A stretch of DNA of 11,516 nucleotides from an uncultured Oscillibacter sp. GTDB lineage: Bacteria > Bacillota > Clostridia > Oscillospirales > Oscillospiraceae. The number at the start of each line of letters is the position of its first letter. Position 1 is the stretch's first letter. The stretch is from assembly GCA_910576845.1 (NCBI GenBank), contig CAJTJA010000069.1, forward strand, positions 1-11,516, given 5' to 3'. The translations under genes were made by a program, and so were the position numbers. The notes below the pieces were generated by a model, which saw only the letters and a program-made list of their open reading frames with translations, ran no database searches and was not told the DNA's origin. Below, piece after piece: positions 1 to 6,522 of the stretch.

Positions 1-1206
1 CTTGTCCGTCTTGGTGGTGGCAAGGTCCGGGGACAGCTCCCCGGCGTAGGCGTTTTCCACCCGGAGCATGAAGAGCCCTTTTTCCGCCCGGCAGCGGAGG
101 GTGACGGTCTTGTCCGCCGCCTCTTCCGCCGCCTCCATGGCGTTGTCGACCGCGTTTCCAAGCAGCGCGCACAGGTCTACCTCCGCCAGGGGCAGTGCCT
201 TTGGCAGGGAGACGGTGAAGTCCGCCGTCAGGCCTGTCCGGTTCATGGCTTCCGCCTTGGCGGAGAGGACGGCGTTGGCGGCGTCGTTCTCGCAGAGCCT
301 CCGCCCGCCCCGGAGGGCGGAGGAATCCGCCAGATGGTCGATGTACTGGAGGGCTTTGTCCTCCTCCCCCAATTCCACAAGCCCGCGGAGGGCTGTCAGG
401 TGGTTCCGGAGGTCGTGGCGGAGGGTGCGGACCTGCCGCTCCTCCCGCTGGAGGCCCTGGTAGTAGCTCTCCCGGAGGGAGGCCAGCCTGTCCGACTCCT
501 CCAGCCGCTCGTGGCTCTCCAGCACCAATATGGCGTACAGCAGCGCCAGGGAGGTGAGGAAGACGAAGGGGAGCACCACCACCCCCAGATTCATAATCAG
601 GCCGTGGAGGAGGAAGTCGCTGTAGATGTAATCCGACTGGAGGAGGGGCAGCAGCACCACCGCCAGCAGAGAGCTGAAGGGCATGGCGGCCAGAAGCAGC
701 ACCAGCCTCCAGAATCGGGGGGAGAGCTGGGGCGGGCGCTCTGGCAGGCGCTTCCGAACCGTCAGATACAGCAAACACCAGACGCCGGGGCGGATGAATT
801 TATCGGTGAAGTAGAATACGTTGTCCAACCCGAAGTGCGCCATGGCGGGGGCGTAGTAGGTATCCAGAACGGCGTTGACGGGCATGATCAGGCAGAAGAA
901 AATGACCGTCACCGCCAGCCGCCCCTCCCGGTCCCCCTTGGAGGCCAGCATGAGCAGCGGGACAAAGGCCAGCAGGGTGAAGAGCAGGTTTGTGTCCCCC
1001 AGCCAGATGATCTGCCCGGAAATGATGGTCAGGAAAAAAATCAGCCCGATCCGCCAGCCCCGGCGGGGCTTCACCGGAAGAAAGGCGGAAAGAAGGCGGC
1101 AGAGAAACCAGCCGCTGGCCAGCCCCAGGAGGAACCAGGGCAAATTGGAGAGGCAGGCCGTCATATACTCCGCCAGCCGTACCCAAAAGTTCAGCACGCT
1201 TTCCAC
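1..1206 (-). CDS. Sensor histidine kinase, AgrC-like GHKL family (partial, C-terminus off the window)
   Basis: Membrane sensor kinase that should autophosphorylate on histidine and pass phosphate to the response regulator encoded just upstream. The 402 codons visible begin with about six or seven hydrophobic segments (roughly residues 15-250), then a short linker. An H-box LRHDLRNHL follows with the phospho-accepting His at about residue 264, then the N-box of a GHKL ATPase, LLGNAVDNAMEA, with Asn355. The glycine-rich ATP-lid motifs that should follow lie beyond the window edge. I chose the GTG at 1206-1204 because GGAGG sits about 8 bases upstream, inside the end of the preceding gene, and the regulator's stop is only three bases away. 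The pair is therefore translationally coupled. A GTG nine bases in or a Met at codon 16 are alternative starts. The multi-pass sensor resembles AgrC-type peptide sensors, but no AgrD or AgrB is visible and the ligand is unknown. Confidence 0.9.
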   Translation of the reverse strand, partial: MESVLNFWVRLAEYMTACLSNLPWFLLGLASGWFLCRLLSAFLPVKPRRGWRIGLIFFLTIISGQIIWLGDTNLLFTLLAFVPLLMLASKGDREGRLAVTVIFFCLIMPVNAVLDTYYAPAMAHFGLDNVFYFTDKFIRPGVWCLLYLTVRKRLPERPPQLSPRFWRLVLLLAAMPFSSLLAVVLLPLLQSDYIYSDFLLHGLIMNLGVVVLPFVFLTSLALLYAILVLESHERLEESDRLASLRESYYQGLQREERQVRTLRHDLRNHLTALRGLVELGEEDKALQYIDHLADSSALRGGRRLCENDAANAVLSAKAEAMNRTGLTADFTVSLPKALPLAEVDLCALLGNAVDNAMEAAEEAADKTVTLRCRAEKGLFMLRVENAYAGELSPDLATTKTDK

Positions 1207-1209
1207 GGC

Positions 1210-1923
1210 CTAGCCCTCCAAAGCTGACCGGGCCAGGGCGGCCAGGGCGGCGGAGCGGCAGGCCCGGCTGACAGGGATGGCCTCGCTCTCCACGAACACC
1301 TGACTGCCCTCCATCCGGTCCACGGCGGCGGTCCGGACCAGATACCGCTGATGGACCCGGACGAAGCCGTCCCCCACGTCCCGCTCCACATCGTCCAGCT
1401 TACCGTAAAAGACATAGGTCCGGTTGGCGGTGACGCAGGTAACCTGCCTGCGGTCGGAGGAGAAATAGAGAATCGTTTTCTTGGGAATCCGGTACAGCGT
1501 CTCCCCGCTGCGGCAGAGGAAGACCATATCCTCCTCCCGGAGACGGGTCTCCGCGGCCCGGTCCAGCACGCCGTCCAGCTGCGCCGGCTTAGGGGGCTTC
1601 ATCAGATAGCCCAGGGCTCCCACGGAATAGCCGTCGAACACATAGTCCGTGTACCCGGTGACAAACACCAGCAGCAGTCCCTCGCCCGCCGCCCGGAGGC
1701 GGCGGGCGGTCTCCATGCCGTCCAGCTCCCCCATCTCGATATCCAGAAACACCAGGTCCAGCTCCCCGGCGTGGTTCTCCAGCCAGCGGAGGAGGCCCTC
1801 CCCGGAGGAGAACTCGAAAAAAAACGCTTCCCCGCTCCGCCGCCGCTCCAGGGCCCGCTCCAGCGCGGCCCGGAGGGCGACGCGGGCCTCGGCGCTGTCG
1901 TCGCAGATGCCGATCCGCAGCAT
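1210..1923 (-). CDS. LytTR-family response regulator
   Basis: DNA-binding partner of the downstream kinase, 237 aa. Residues 1-120 form a receiver domain. The acidic pocket is Asp8/Asp9, the phosphoacceptor is Asp61 in VFLDIEM, and the switch residues are Thr89 (FVTGY) and Lys109 in the conserved LMKP. Residues about 140-237 form a LytTR DNA-binding domain, with the typical GFVRVHQRYLVR and IPVSR segments. The start is well supported: AAGGAG lies 8 bases before the ATG. It is the first gene of a two-gene operon, with only three bases before the kinase GTG. LytTR regulators usually bind paired direct repeats upstream of target genes. I did not find an unambiguous pair in the leader, so autoregulation is not shown. 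Length and domain order are normal for the family. Confidence 0.95.
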   Translation of the reverse strand: MLRIGICDDSAEARVALRAALERALERRRSGEAFFFEFSSGEGLLRWLENHAGELDLVFLDIEMGELDGMETARRLRAAGEGLLLVFVTGYTDYVFDGYSVGALGYLMKPPKPAQLDGVLDRAAETRLREEDMVFLCRSGETLYRIPKKTILYFSSDRRQVTCVTANRTYVFYGKLDDVERDVGDGFVRVHQRYLVRTAAVDRMEGSQVFVESEAIPVSRACRSAALAALARSALEG

Positions 1924-1948
1924 CGTATCAACTCCTTATTTTGTCAGG

Positions 1949-1989
1949 GCTGCGGCCGCACAAACGCGAAGCGTTTGCGTGGCCGCAGC
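1949..1989 (-). other. Large hairpin in the leader of the response regulator
   Basis: Two 19-base arms, each starting or ending in GCTGCGGCC/GGCCGCAGC, flank a GAA loop. The arms pair throughout except for one A/C mismatch and one G/T wobble, and the loop end reads GCGAAGC, a notably stable mini-hairpin. It ends about 14 bases before the AAGGAG ribosome binding site of the regulator, inside the predicted 5' UTR. No T-tract follows on either strand, so it is not a standard terminator. It could stabilise the mRNA, affect translation, or be a dispersed palindrome. Confidence 0.7.
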
Positions 1990-2059
1990 TGTCTTTTCCG
2001 GCTGCCCCGCAAGGGGGGAGAAAATGATATAAACCCAATATAGCAGCCATTTTGCGGCT

Positions 2060-2088
2060 ATTATAGCATAGATTTTTTAGTGCCTCAA
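2060..2088 (-). promoter_or_regulatory. Predicted sigma-A promoter for the two-component operon
   Basis: On the minus strand, TTGAGG (4 of 6 to the -35 consensus) is followed by a 17-base spacer and a perfect TATAAT. A TG sits one base before the -10, giving an extended -10. The predicted start near 2053 leaves a leader of about 130 bases that contains the 1949-1989 hairpin. A small hairpin (TAGCAGC/GCGGCTA, about 2041-2060) overlaps the start region. Confidence 0.6.
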
Positions 2089-2297
2089 GGCTCAACAGCG
2101 CCCAAATATCAAAGTTTTCAACCCGTCTGAAGCCGGTAAAGTCGGAATCAATAATAGCAAGAGGAGATTTTTATTCGTCCGGCTTCACTTTCTGTTTTAA
2201 TGGATGCCGTTGGCGGCTCCGGGCAGCTGCCCAAAGGCTGTGCGATGCCCCCAGATTTGACAACGCAGGTGGGAAAGAAAAACCTGGAGAATTTTTC
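2089..2297. other. Non-coding stretch between the two divergent transcription units
   Basis: I see no supportable gene here. A 9-bp inverted repeat, TGAAGCCGG (2128-2136) and CCGGCTTCA (2179-2187), encloses an AT-rich 42-base interior. A short plus-strand reading frame from about 2201 to 2326 has no ribosome binding site and resembles nothing I recognise. Confidence 0.4.
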
Positions 2298-2326
2298 TCG
2301 ACCTTTTCGAAAATCTATGATATGAT
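2298..2326 (+). promoter_or_regulatory. Predicted promoter of the GH13 glycosidase gene
   Basis: TCGACC (4 of 6 to TTGACA), a 17-base spacer and TATGAT (5 of 6 to TATAAT). The predicted start near 2333 gives a leader of about 68 bases. The leader contains a small inverted repeat, GTGAA/TTCAC, at 2361-2379. Confidence 0.5.
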
Positions 2327-2400
2327 ATGGACCCGTAAGACGTCTCTGTTATTTCGCGTTGTGAAATGCAGTGATTCACTTCCCGCCAAGAAAGGACGAA

Positions 2401-3717
2401 ATGACTATGTGGGCTGACACGAGCGTATTTTATCAGATTTATCCTCTGGGCTTTTGCGATGCGCCGAAGGAAAATGACGGTGTTCTCACGAACCGGATTC
2501 AGAAGATTGCCGGTTGGGCCCCGCATATTCAGAAGCTGAAGGCGAACGCGGTGTATCTTTCCCCCATCTTTGAGAGCGACCGCCATGGCTACGACACCCG
2601 GGATTACAGGAAGGTTGACTGCCGTCTGGGAACCAACGAGGACTTCGCTCAGGTGGTGGACACCCTCCATAACCATGACATCCGGGTAGTGCTGGACGGC
2701 GTGTTCAACCACGTGGGCCGGGGCTTTTGGGCGTTTCAGGACGTGCGGGAGAAGAAATGGGACTCCCCATATAAAGACTGGTTTCACATCAGCTTTGACG
2801 GCAACTCCAACTACAACGACGGTTTCTGGTACGAGGGCTGGGAGGGTCACTTTGAGCTGGTGAAGCTGAACCTCCGGAATCCGGCAGTCGTGGACTACCT
2901 TCTGGACTGTGTGAAATTCTGGGTGGAGGCATTCGGCATCGACGGCCTCCGGCTGGATGTGGCCTACTGTTTGGAGCCTGACTTCCTCCGCCGCCTGCGG
3001 CAGTTCTGCGACGGGATAAAGCCGGAGTTTTTCCTGGTAGGGGAGACTCTCCACGGAGACTATAACCGCTGGGTGGGCGAGGGCCTGCTTCACAGCTGTA
3101 CGAATTATGAGTGCTACAAGGGGCTCTATTCCAGTCTGAACTCCATGAACCTCTTTGAGATTGTCCACAGTCTCAAGCGCCAGTTTGGCCCGGAGTCCTG
3201 GACTCTCTATAAGGGCAAGCGCCTCCTTTGCTTCGCCGATAACCACGATGTGACCCGGGCCGCCAGCATCCTGGCGAACCCCCGCCACCTGCCTCTGATT
3301 TACGGTCTGGTCTTCGGTATGCCGGGTATCCCCTGCCTGTACTACGGCAGCGAGTGGGGCGCCCTGGGGGAGAAGTCTCAGGGGGACGATGCCCTCCGCC
3401 CTGCTTTCCGGGCGCCGGAGTGGACGGAGCTCACAGATCAGATAGCCGCCATGGCGTGTGCCCATCGGGAGAGTGAGGCGCTGTGCTATGGTGATTTCAA
3501 GGACATTGTTCTGACGAATCACCAGACCATCTTCCAGCGCCGGACGGACAGCGAGCGGGTGCTGGTGGCTGTCAACGCCTCGGACACACCCTACACTGCC
3601 CATTTTGACGCGGGCTGCGGCCGGGCGGTGGACCTGATTACCGGGAAGCAACACGACTTCGGCGGCGGCAGCGAACTGCCCCCTTACAGCGTGGCCTTCT
3701 GGAGATGTGAGCGGTAG
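2401..3717 (+). CDS. GH13 alpha-amylase-family glycosidase, cytoplasmic
   Basis: Hydrolase or transferase acting on alpha-glucosidic bonds, 438 aa. The four GH13 signature regions are present in order. Region I is DGVFNH (Asp99-His104). Region II is GLRLDVA with the nucleophile Asp186. Region III is FFLVGE with the acid/base Glu215. Region IV is FADNHD with the transition-state Asp283. A (beta/alpha)8 barrel is followed by a short C-terminal beta domain (from about residue 370). There is no signal peptide, so it probably acts on imported maltodextrins inside the cell. I chose the ATG at 2401 because AAAGGA lies just upstream and the family commonly starts near MWAD..VFYQIYPLGF. The ATG at 2407 gives a better SD spacing and is equally possible, whereas the in-frame GTG at 2371 has no good site. 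The gene stands alone with its own promoter and no sugar transporter or regulator beside it. Exact specificity (cyclomaltodextrinase, neopullulanase or amylase) cannot be read from the sequence. Confidence 0.9.
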   Translation: MTMWADTSVFYQIYPLGFCDAPKENDGVLTNRIQKIAGWAPHIQKLKANAVYLSPIFESDRHGYDTRDYRKVDCRLGTNEDFAQVVDTLHNHDIRVVLDGVFNHVGRGFWAFQDVREKKWDSPYKDWFHISFDGNSNYNDGFWYEGWEGHFELVKLNLRNPAVVDYLLDCVKFWVEAFGIDGLRLDVAYCLEPDFLRRLRQFCDGIKPEFFLVGETLHGDYNRWVGEGLLHSCTNYECYKGLYSSLNSMNLFEIVHSLKRQFGPESWTLYKGKRLLCFADNHDVTRAASILANPRHLPLIYGLVFGMPGIPCLYYGSEWGALGEKSQGDDALRPAFRAPEWTELTDQIAAMACAHRESEALCYGDFKDIVLTNHQTIFQRRTDSERVLVAVNASDTPYTAHFDAGCGRAVDLITGKQHDFGGGSELPPYSVAFWRCER

Positions 3718-3733
3718 CCGTGAAAAGACGGCT
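3716..3733 (+). other. Short stem at the end of the glycosidase gene, no T-tract
   Basis: AGCCGT and ACGGCT flank a GAAAAG loop and overlap the TAG stop by two bases. It looks like the stem of an intrinsic terminator, but GCTGCGCTGAGG follows instead of a T-run. It would terminate poorly by itself. Confidence 0.4.
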
Positions 3734-3747
3734 GCTGCGCTGAGGCT

Positions 3748-3966
3748 TAGGCCCTGTTTGAAAAAAGACAAAACGCCTAAACGACGGATCTTTTTCTGTC
3801 ACTCTGTGTTAAAGTTTCTTGCCGGGCGGCAGCCCGCCTGCGAAAATTTGCCTTGATTGGCGATTGGACAGCCCTTGGCGGCTCTGCCGCCTTACGGATA
3901 TCACATGCCCTCTGGGTAAACAATCTCTCGCCGCTGAGCATTCCGCCAATTTTTAAACAAGGCCTA
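3748..3966. repeat. MITE-like segment with imperfect terminal inverted repeats
   Basis: The left end TAGGCCCTGTTTGAAAAA and the reverse complement of the right end, TAGGCCTTGTTTAAAAA, match apart from two substitutions and the length of the A-run. The roughly 219-bp interior has no coding potential I can support. It contains compact hairpins CGGGC-GGCA-GCCCG (3823-3836) and GGCGGC-TCT-GCCGCC (3877-3891). Size, non-coding content and terminal repeats fit a miniature inverted-repeat element or another dispersed intergenic repeat. I see no clear target-site duplication, and only one copy is in the window, so mobility is unproven. Confidence 0.4.
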
Positions 3967-3975
3967 GTCCAGACG

Positions 3976-4000
3976 GTTAAAATCGCGTTTCGGTTTTAAC
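3976..4000. other. AT-rich hairpin or palindrome
   Basis: GTTAAAATCG and CGGTTTTAAC flank a CGTTT loop, giving ten pairs including one G/T wobble. It lies 10 bases after the MITE-like segment and no T-run follows. It could be a protein-binding palindrome or part of the repeat. Confidence 0.4.
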
Positions 4001-4035
4001 AGGCCCTGGTTTTCCTGCGTGTTCGCTGCCTTATC

Positions 4036-4065
4036 TTGGGCTTTTTCGGCCTGGAATTCTATATT
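4036..4065 (+). promoter_or_regulatory. Weak candidate promoter in the 3.7-4.3 kb gap
   Basis: TTGGGC, an 18-base spacer and TATATT (5 of 6 to TATAAT). The -35 is poor. I list it because a plus-strand terminator lies about 200 bases downstream with no plus-strand protein gene between them. Confidence 0.25.
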
Positions 4066-4071
4066 CTCCCC

Positions 4072-4294
4072 TTATAGCCGGTTTTCGAAGCCGGTGTCTG
4101 TTTCTCGGCTCTGCCTCCGCTTCCCCTGAAAGTTCTGTTCCTCCTCGTTGTCCCGGTGAGAACTCTCCTGGACGATGCTGCTGGCGGCGCTGCCGGACCC
4201 GGCCGCCGCGTTTTTCACTGCCCCGATTTTTATGGCGCGGCGCACGATTGGCAAAGCCCGCAGAAGCTCCCGCCGAAAGGCGGGAGCTTTTTTT
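4072..4294 (+). ncRNA. Possible small RNA ending at the plus-strand terminator (speculative)
   Basis: Between the weak promoter at 4036-4065 and the terminator at 4264-4294 are about 220 bases with no supportable protein gene but several foldable segments. These are CGGTTT/AAGCCG near 4079-4093 and a nested GC-rich hairpin (GCGGC...GCCG-GACC-CGGC...GCCGC) near 4183-4210. The terminator's T-run faces this way, which implies that some plus-strand transcript needs stopping. Readthrough from the glycosidase gene explains that equally well. No known RNA family is recognised. Confidence 0.2.
4264..4294 (+). terminator. Intrinsic terminator between convergent units
   Basis: An 11-bp perfect stem, AAGCTCCCGCC and GGCGGGAGCTT, closes a GAAA loop and is followed by TTTTTTT on the plus strand. 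On the minus strand the stem directly follows the stop codon of the Crp/Fnr-type gene, but the tail there is only TTCTGC. It should be strong for plus-strand RNA and weaker for the regulator transcript. Confidence 0.85.
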
Positions 4295-4988
4295 ATTCCA
4301 GACCGCTCCAAGTGCTTCGTATTTTCCCGGCGGAGAGGAGCGCAAATTCATTCTTCCGGAACCGGATCAGTCCCTCCTCCTCCATCAGGCTCAGCTCGTG
4401 GGACAGAGCGCTCCGGTTAACGCAGAGAAAGGCCGCCAGCTCTTCCCGGGAGAAGGGAATCCGAAAGGCCGCGGTCCCCCGCCGCTCCGCCTGCATGGTG
4501 AGATAGACCAGCACCCGCTCCCGAAGACCCCGCTGAGATAAGATCGCCAGCCGGTAGTGTTTGCGGAGGCTGTCGTCCGACAGAACCGCCAGCAGGTTCC
4601 GCCACACCGCCAGCCGCTCCGGCTCGGGGAGAGTCCCCGGTTTCAGCAGCAGGGACGTCGGGAACTGGAGGACATGGAGTCCGCCTGCGGCAATGGCGTA
4701 ATAGGGTGAGCGGCGGCTGCGGGTGAAGATCAAATCCGTCCCCAGGGGACAGCCGGGCCCCAGGGCGTCCATAAGGCTGCTGGTACCGTCGGAAAAAATC
4801 TGAGAAATCTGGGCCCTCCCCTGGAGGACTACGCCAAACCAGTCCACCCGGTCCCCCGGTGTAATGAGGACCGACTGCTTTTCAAAGGCCTGAGGCTTCC
4901 CCTGGGGTAGAATATCCCGCTCCAGAGTTTCCGGCGGAAGTCCCTGGAACAGGCGGCACTGCCCCAACACGGTCAGTGTTTCGTTCAT
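4293..4988 (-). CDS. Crp/Fnr-family transcriptional regulator
   Basis: Dimeric DNA-binding regulator, 231 aa. An N-terminal cyclic-nucleotide-binding-type beta-roll (about residues 8-125) is followed by a long dimerisation helix. A C-terminal Crp-type winged helix (about 165-225) contains the helix-turn-helix segment SREELAAFLCVNRSALSHEL. It lacks the N-terminal cysteine cluster of true FNR, so a 4Fe-4S oxygen sensor is unlikely; only scattered cysteines are present (residue 11, one in the beta-roll, one in the HTH). The effector is unknown. The start is secure: AGGAGGAG lies a few bases before the ATG. It is transcribed divergently from moaA across a 118-bp gap holding a perfect palindrome, so the molybdenum cofactor operon and its own promoter are the obvious targets. 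That regulatory link is inferred from position. A terminator follows its stop codon. Confidence 0.9.
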   Translation of the reverse strand: MNETLTVLGQCRLFQGLPPETLERDILPQGKPQAFEKQSVLITPGDRVDWFGVVLQGRAQISQIFSDGTSSLMDALGPGCPLGTDLIFTRSRRSPYYAIAAGGLHVLQFPTSLLLKPGTLPEPERLAVWRNLLAVLSDDSLRKHYRLAILSQRGLRERVLVYLTMQAERRGTAAFRIPFSREELAAFLCVNRSALSHELSLMEEEGLIRFRKNEFALLSAGKIRSTWSGLE

Positions 4989-5012
4989 ATCTCCTCCTCC
5001 TTTCTCCTGAAA

Positions 5013-5041
5013 ATTATAGCAGAGAAATGTTGTTAAAACAA
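5013..5041 (-). promoter_or_regulatory. Predicted promoter of the Crp/Fnr-type regulator gene
   Basis: On the minus strand, TTGTTT, a 17-base spacer and a perfect TATAAT (5018-5013). The predicted start near 5006 gives a very short leader of about 18 bases, nearly all ribosome binding site. The -35 box lies inside the palindrome at 5029-5042, so a protein bound there should block this promoter. Confidence 0.5.
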
Positions 5042-5042
5042 C
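5029..5042. promoter_or_regulatory. Palindromic operator candidate for the Crp/Fnr-type regulator
   Basis: GTTGTT-AA-AACAAC is a perfect inverted repeat of two 6-base arms. Its centre (5035.5) is about 41.5 bases upstream of the start point predicted from the moaA -10 box, the standard class II activator position for Crp/Fnr proteins. It also covers the -35 box of the divergent regulator gene. The sequence differs from the E. coli CRP and FNR consensus sites. Confidence 0.55.
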
Positions 5043-5070
5043 TTATTTTCCGCCGGGTTTCTTTTATAAT
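5042..5070 (+). promoter_or_regulatory. Predicted promoter of the molybdenum cofactor operon
   Basis: A perfect TATAAT at 5065-5070 has a very poor -35 (CTTATT at 5042-5047, 17-base spacing). A good -10 with a bad -35 next to an upstream palindrome is the usual design of an activator-dependent promoter. The predicted leader is about 30 bases, too short for a Moco riboswitch. Confidence 0.55.
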
Positions 5071-5106
5071 ATTTTTCAATACACCGCTGGAAGGGGAGGG
5101 AGGCCC

Positions 5107-6045
5107 ATGCTGGACCGACATGCCAGGAACATCACCTATTTGCGCCTCTCTGTCACGGACCGCTGTTCCCTCCGCTGTAGGTATTGCATGCCTGCCGGGG
5201 GAATGCCGGAGCGGAACCATGACGAGATTTGTTCCGTGGAAGAACTGGTGGAAATTGCCCAGGCCGCTGTGGACTGCGGCGTCAGGAAAATCCGCCTCAC
5301 CGGAGGAGAACCCTTGGTCCGCCGGGAGATTCTGGAAATCTGCCGCCGGCTTGCCGCCATTTCGGGGGTAGAGGAACTCTGCCTCACAACCAACGGACTG
5401 GCCCTCCCCCAGATGGCAAAGCATCTCCGGGGGGCGGGTGTAGGCCGGCTGAATGTCAGCCTGGACACCCTTCGTCCGGACCGTTACGCCTATATAACCC
5501 GGGGAGGCCGTCTGGAGGATGTCTTCCAGGGCCTGAAGGCTGCGGCGGAGGCGGGGTTCACCGGAACCAAGCTGAACGTAGTCTTGATGAAGGATTTTAA
5601 CGATGATGAGATTCCGGATTTCCTGGAGCTCTCCCGTTGCTGTTCCATTGAGGTCCGGTTCATTGAACTTATGCCCATCGGAGAGGGGAGCCATGCCCGG
5701 TTCCTTCCGGCGGAAACGGTGCTGGAAATAGCCCCCGGTCTCCTTCCCGTGGAAGGTTCCGGCGTGGCCCGGCGGTACCGCTTTCCCGGCGGAAGGGAAA
5801 CGGTGGGGCTGATTGCGCCTATGAGCCGCCGCTTTTGCGCCCAGTGCGACCGTATCCGGGTGACGGCGGACGGGAGGCTGAAGCCCTGCCTCCACTCGGA
5901 CCAGGAGATTCCCCTCCGGGGCCTTCACGGGGAGGCCCTCCGCCGAACCATTCGGGAGGGCGTCTCCGCCAAGCCGGAACGGCACCACATGGAAGAAACC
6001 GGCCGCAGCGAGGCGGGCCGGAACATGCACCAGATCGGAGGCTGA
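5107..6045 (+). CDS. moaA: GTP 3',8-cyclase (radical SAM, molybdenum cofactor step 1)
   Basis: Catalyses the radical-SAM conversion of GTP to 3',8-cyclo-dihydro-GTP, the first step of molybdopterin synthesis, in the cytoplasm. It has 312 aa, slightly short of the usual 320-340. The N-terminal CX3CX2C cluster is Cys20, Cys24 and Cys27, followed by the SAM-binding LTGGEPL. The second, GTP-binding 4Fe-4S site is CX2CX13C at Cys244, Cys247 and Cys261. The protein ends in the conserved Gly-Gly tail (IGG) that is needed for activity in the family. The start at 5107 has AGGGAGG just upstream and matches the usual N-terminus (DRHAR.ITYLRLSVTDRC). First gene of the operon, with four bases separating it from moaC. 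Confidence 0.97.
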   Translation: MLDRHARNITYLRLSVTDRCSLRCRYCMPAGGMPERNHDEICSVEELVEIAQAAVDCGVRKIRLTGGEPLVRREILEICRRLAAISGVEELCLTTNGLALPQMAKHLRGAGVGRLNVSLDTLRPDRYAYITRGGRLEDVFQGLKAAAEAGFTGTKLNVVLMKDFNDDEIPDFLELSRCCSIEVRFIELMPIGEGSHARFLPAETVLEIAPGLLPVEGSGVARRYRFPGGRETVGLIAPMSRRFCAQCDRIRVTADGRLKPCLHSDQEIPLRGLHGEALRRTIREGVSAKPERHHMEETGRSEAGRNMHQIGG

Positions 6046-6049
6046 AGAA

Positions 6050-6520
6050 ATGGAATTGACCCATCTGAACGAACAGGGCCGGGCCCGGATGGTGGACGTG
6101 ACGAAAAAGGACGTTACCTTCCGCCAGGCCGAGGCTGAGGGCCGTGTCCATATGAGCCGGGAGACCGTGGAGCTCATTCGGACCGGCGGGGCCCCCAAGG
6201 GGGACGTGCTGGCGGTGGCCCAGGTGGCGGGTATCCTGGCCGCCAAGCGGACCCACGAGCTGATTCCCATGTGCCATCCCCTGCGGCTGACGGCGGTGGA
6301 TATCTCTTTCACCCTGGAGGAGGAGGCCGTCCGCATCCGTTCAAAGGTGAAGTGCAAAGGGGAGACCGGCGTGGAAATGGAAGCCCTGACGGCGGCCTCC
6401 GCCGCGGCGCTGACCATCTACGATATGTGTAAGGCCGTCCAGCGGGATATGGAGATTACGGATATCCGCCTCTGCCGGAAAAGCGGAGGCAAGACCGGAG
6501 ACTATACAAAGGAGTGGTGA
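6050..6520 (+). CDS. moaC: Cyclic pyranopterin monophosphate synthase
   Basis: Converts the MoaA product to cyclic pyranopterin monophosphate (cPMP), acting as a hexamer. 156 aa, normal family length. Conserved active-site elements are all present: Lys50 (APKGD), KRTHELIPMCHPL with His76, GVEMEALTAAS with Glu109 and Glu111, and YDMCKA with Asp125 and Lys128. The C-terminal KSGGKTGDY is also typical. GGAGG lies 8 bases before the ATG, within the end of moaA. The SD for the next gene lies inside the last codons of moaC, so the two are probably co-translated. Confidence 0.97.
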   Translation: MELTHLNEQGRARMVDVTKKDVTFRQAEAEGRVHMSRETVELIRTGGAPKGDVLAVAQVAGILAAKRTHELIPMCHPLRLTAVDISFTLEEEAVRIRSKVKCKGETGVEMEALTAASAAALTIYDMCKAVQRDMEITDIRLCRKSGGKTGDYTKEW

Positions 6521-6522
6521 GC

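Noticed and set aside
334..1227. Plus-strand open frame of about 297 codons opposite the histidine kinase
   Set aside because: Composition is low-complexity (Gln, Glu and Gly rich) with no domain or ribosome binding site, while the minus strand carries clear kinase motifs.
2201..2326. Small plus-strand reading frame upstream of the GH13 gene
   Set aside because: No ribosome binding site, it overlaps the predicted glycosidase promoter, and it has no recognisable protein features.
2361..2379. GTGAA...TTCAC inverted repeat in the glycosidase leader as a CRP site
   Set aside because: The half-sites are 5 bases with a 9-base gap, which does not match the TGTGA-N6-TCACA geometry, and it lies downstream of the predicted start.
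2197..3771. Long open frame on the minus strand opposite the GH13 gene
   Set aside because: It is antisense to a gene with all four GH13 signature regions, has no recognisable domain, and is explained by GC-rich codon bias. Similar antisense frames opposite moaA/moaC, the MOSC/MoeA-like genes and modA-modC were rejected for the same reason.
4031..4351. Minus-strand open frames running from the 3' end of the Crp/Fnr-type gene into the gap
   Set aside because: They read through the terminator hairpin, overlap a secure gene in another frame, lack ribosome binding sites and show no family resemblance.
4293..4988. Oxygen-sensing FNR identity for the regulator
   Set aside because: The N-terminal cysteine cluster needed for a 4Fe-4S centre is absent; only scattered cysteines are present.
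5071..5106. Moco riboswitch before moaA
   Set aside because: The predicted leader is only about 30 bases and mostly ribosome binding site, far too short for the known Moco RNA motif.
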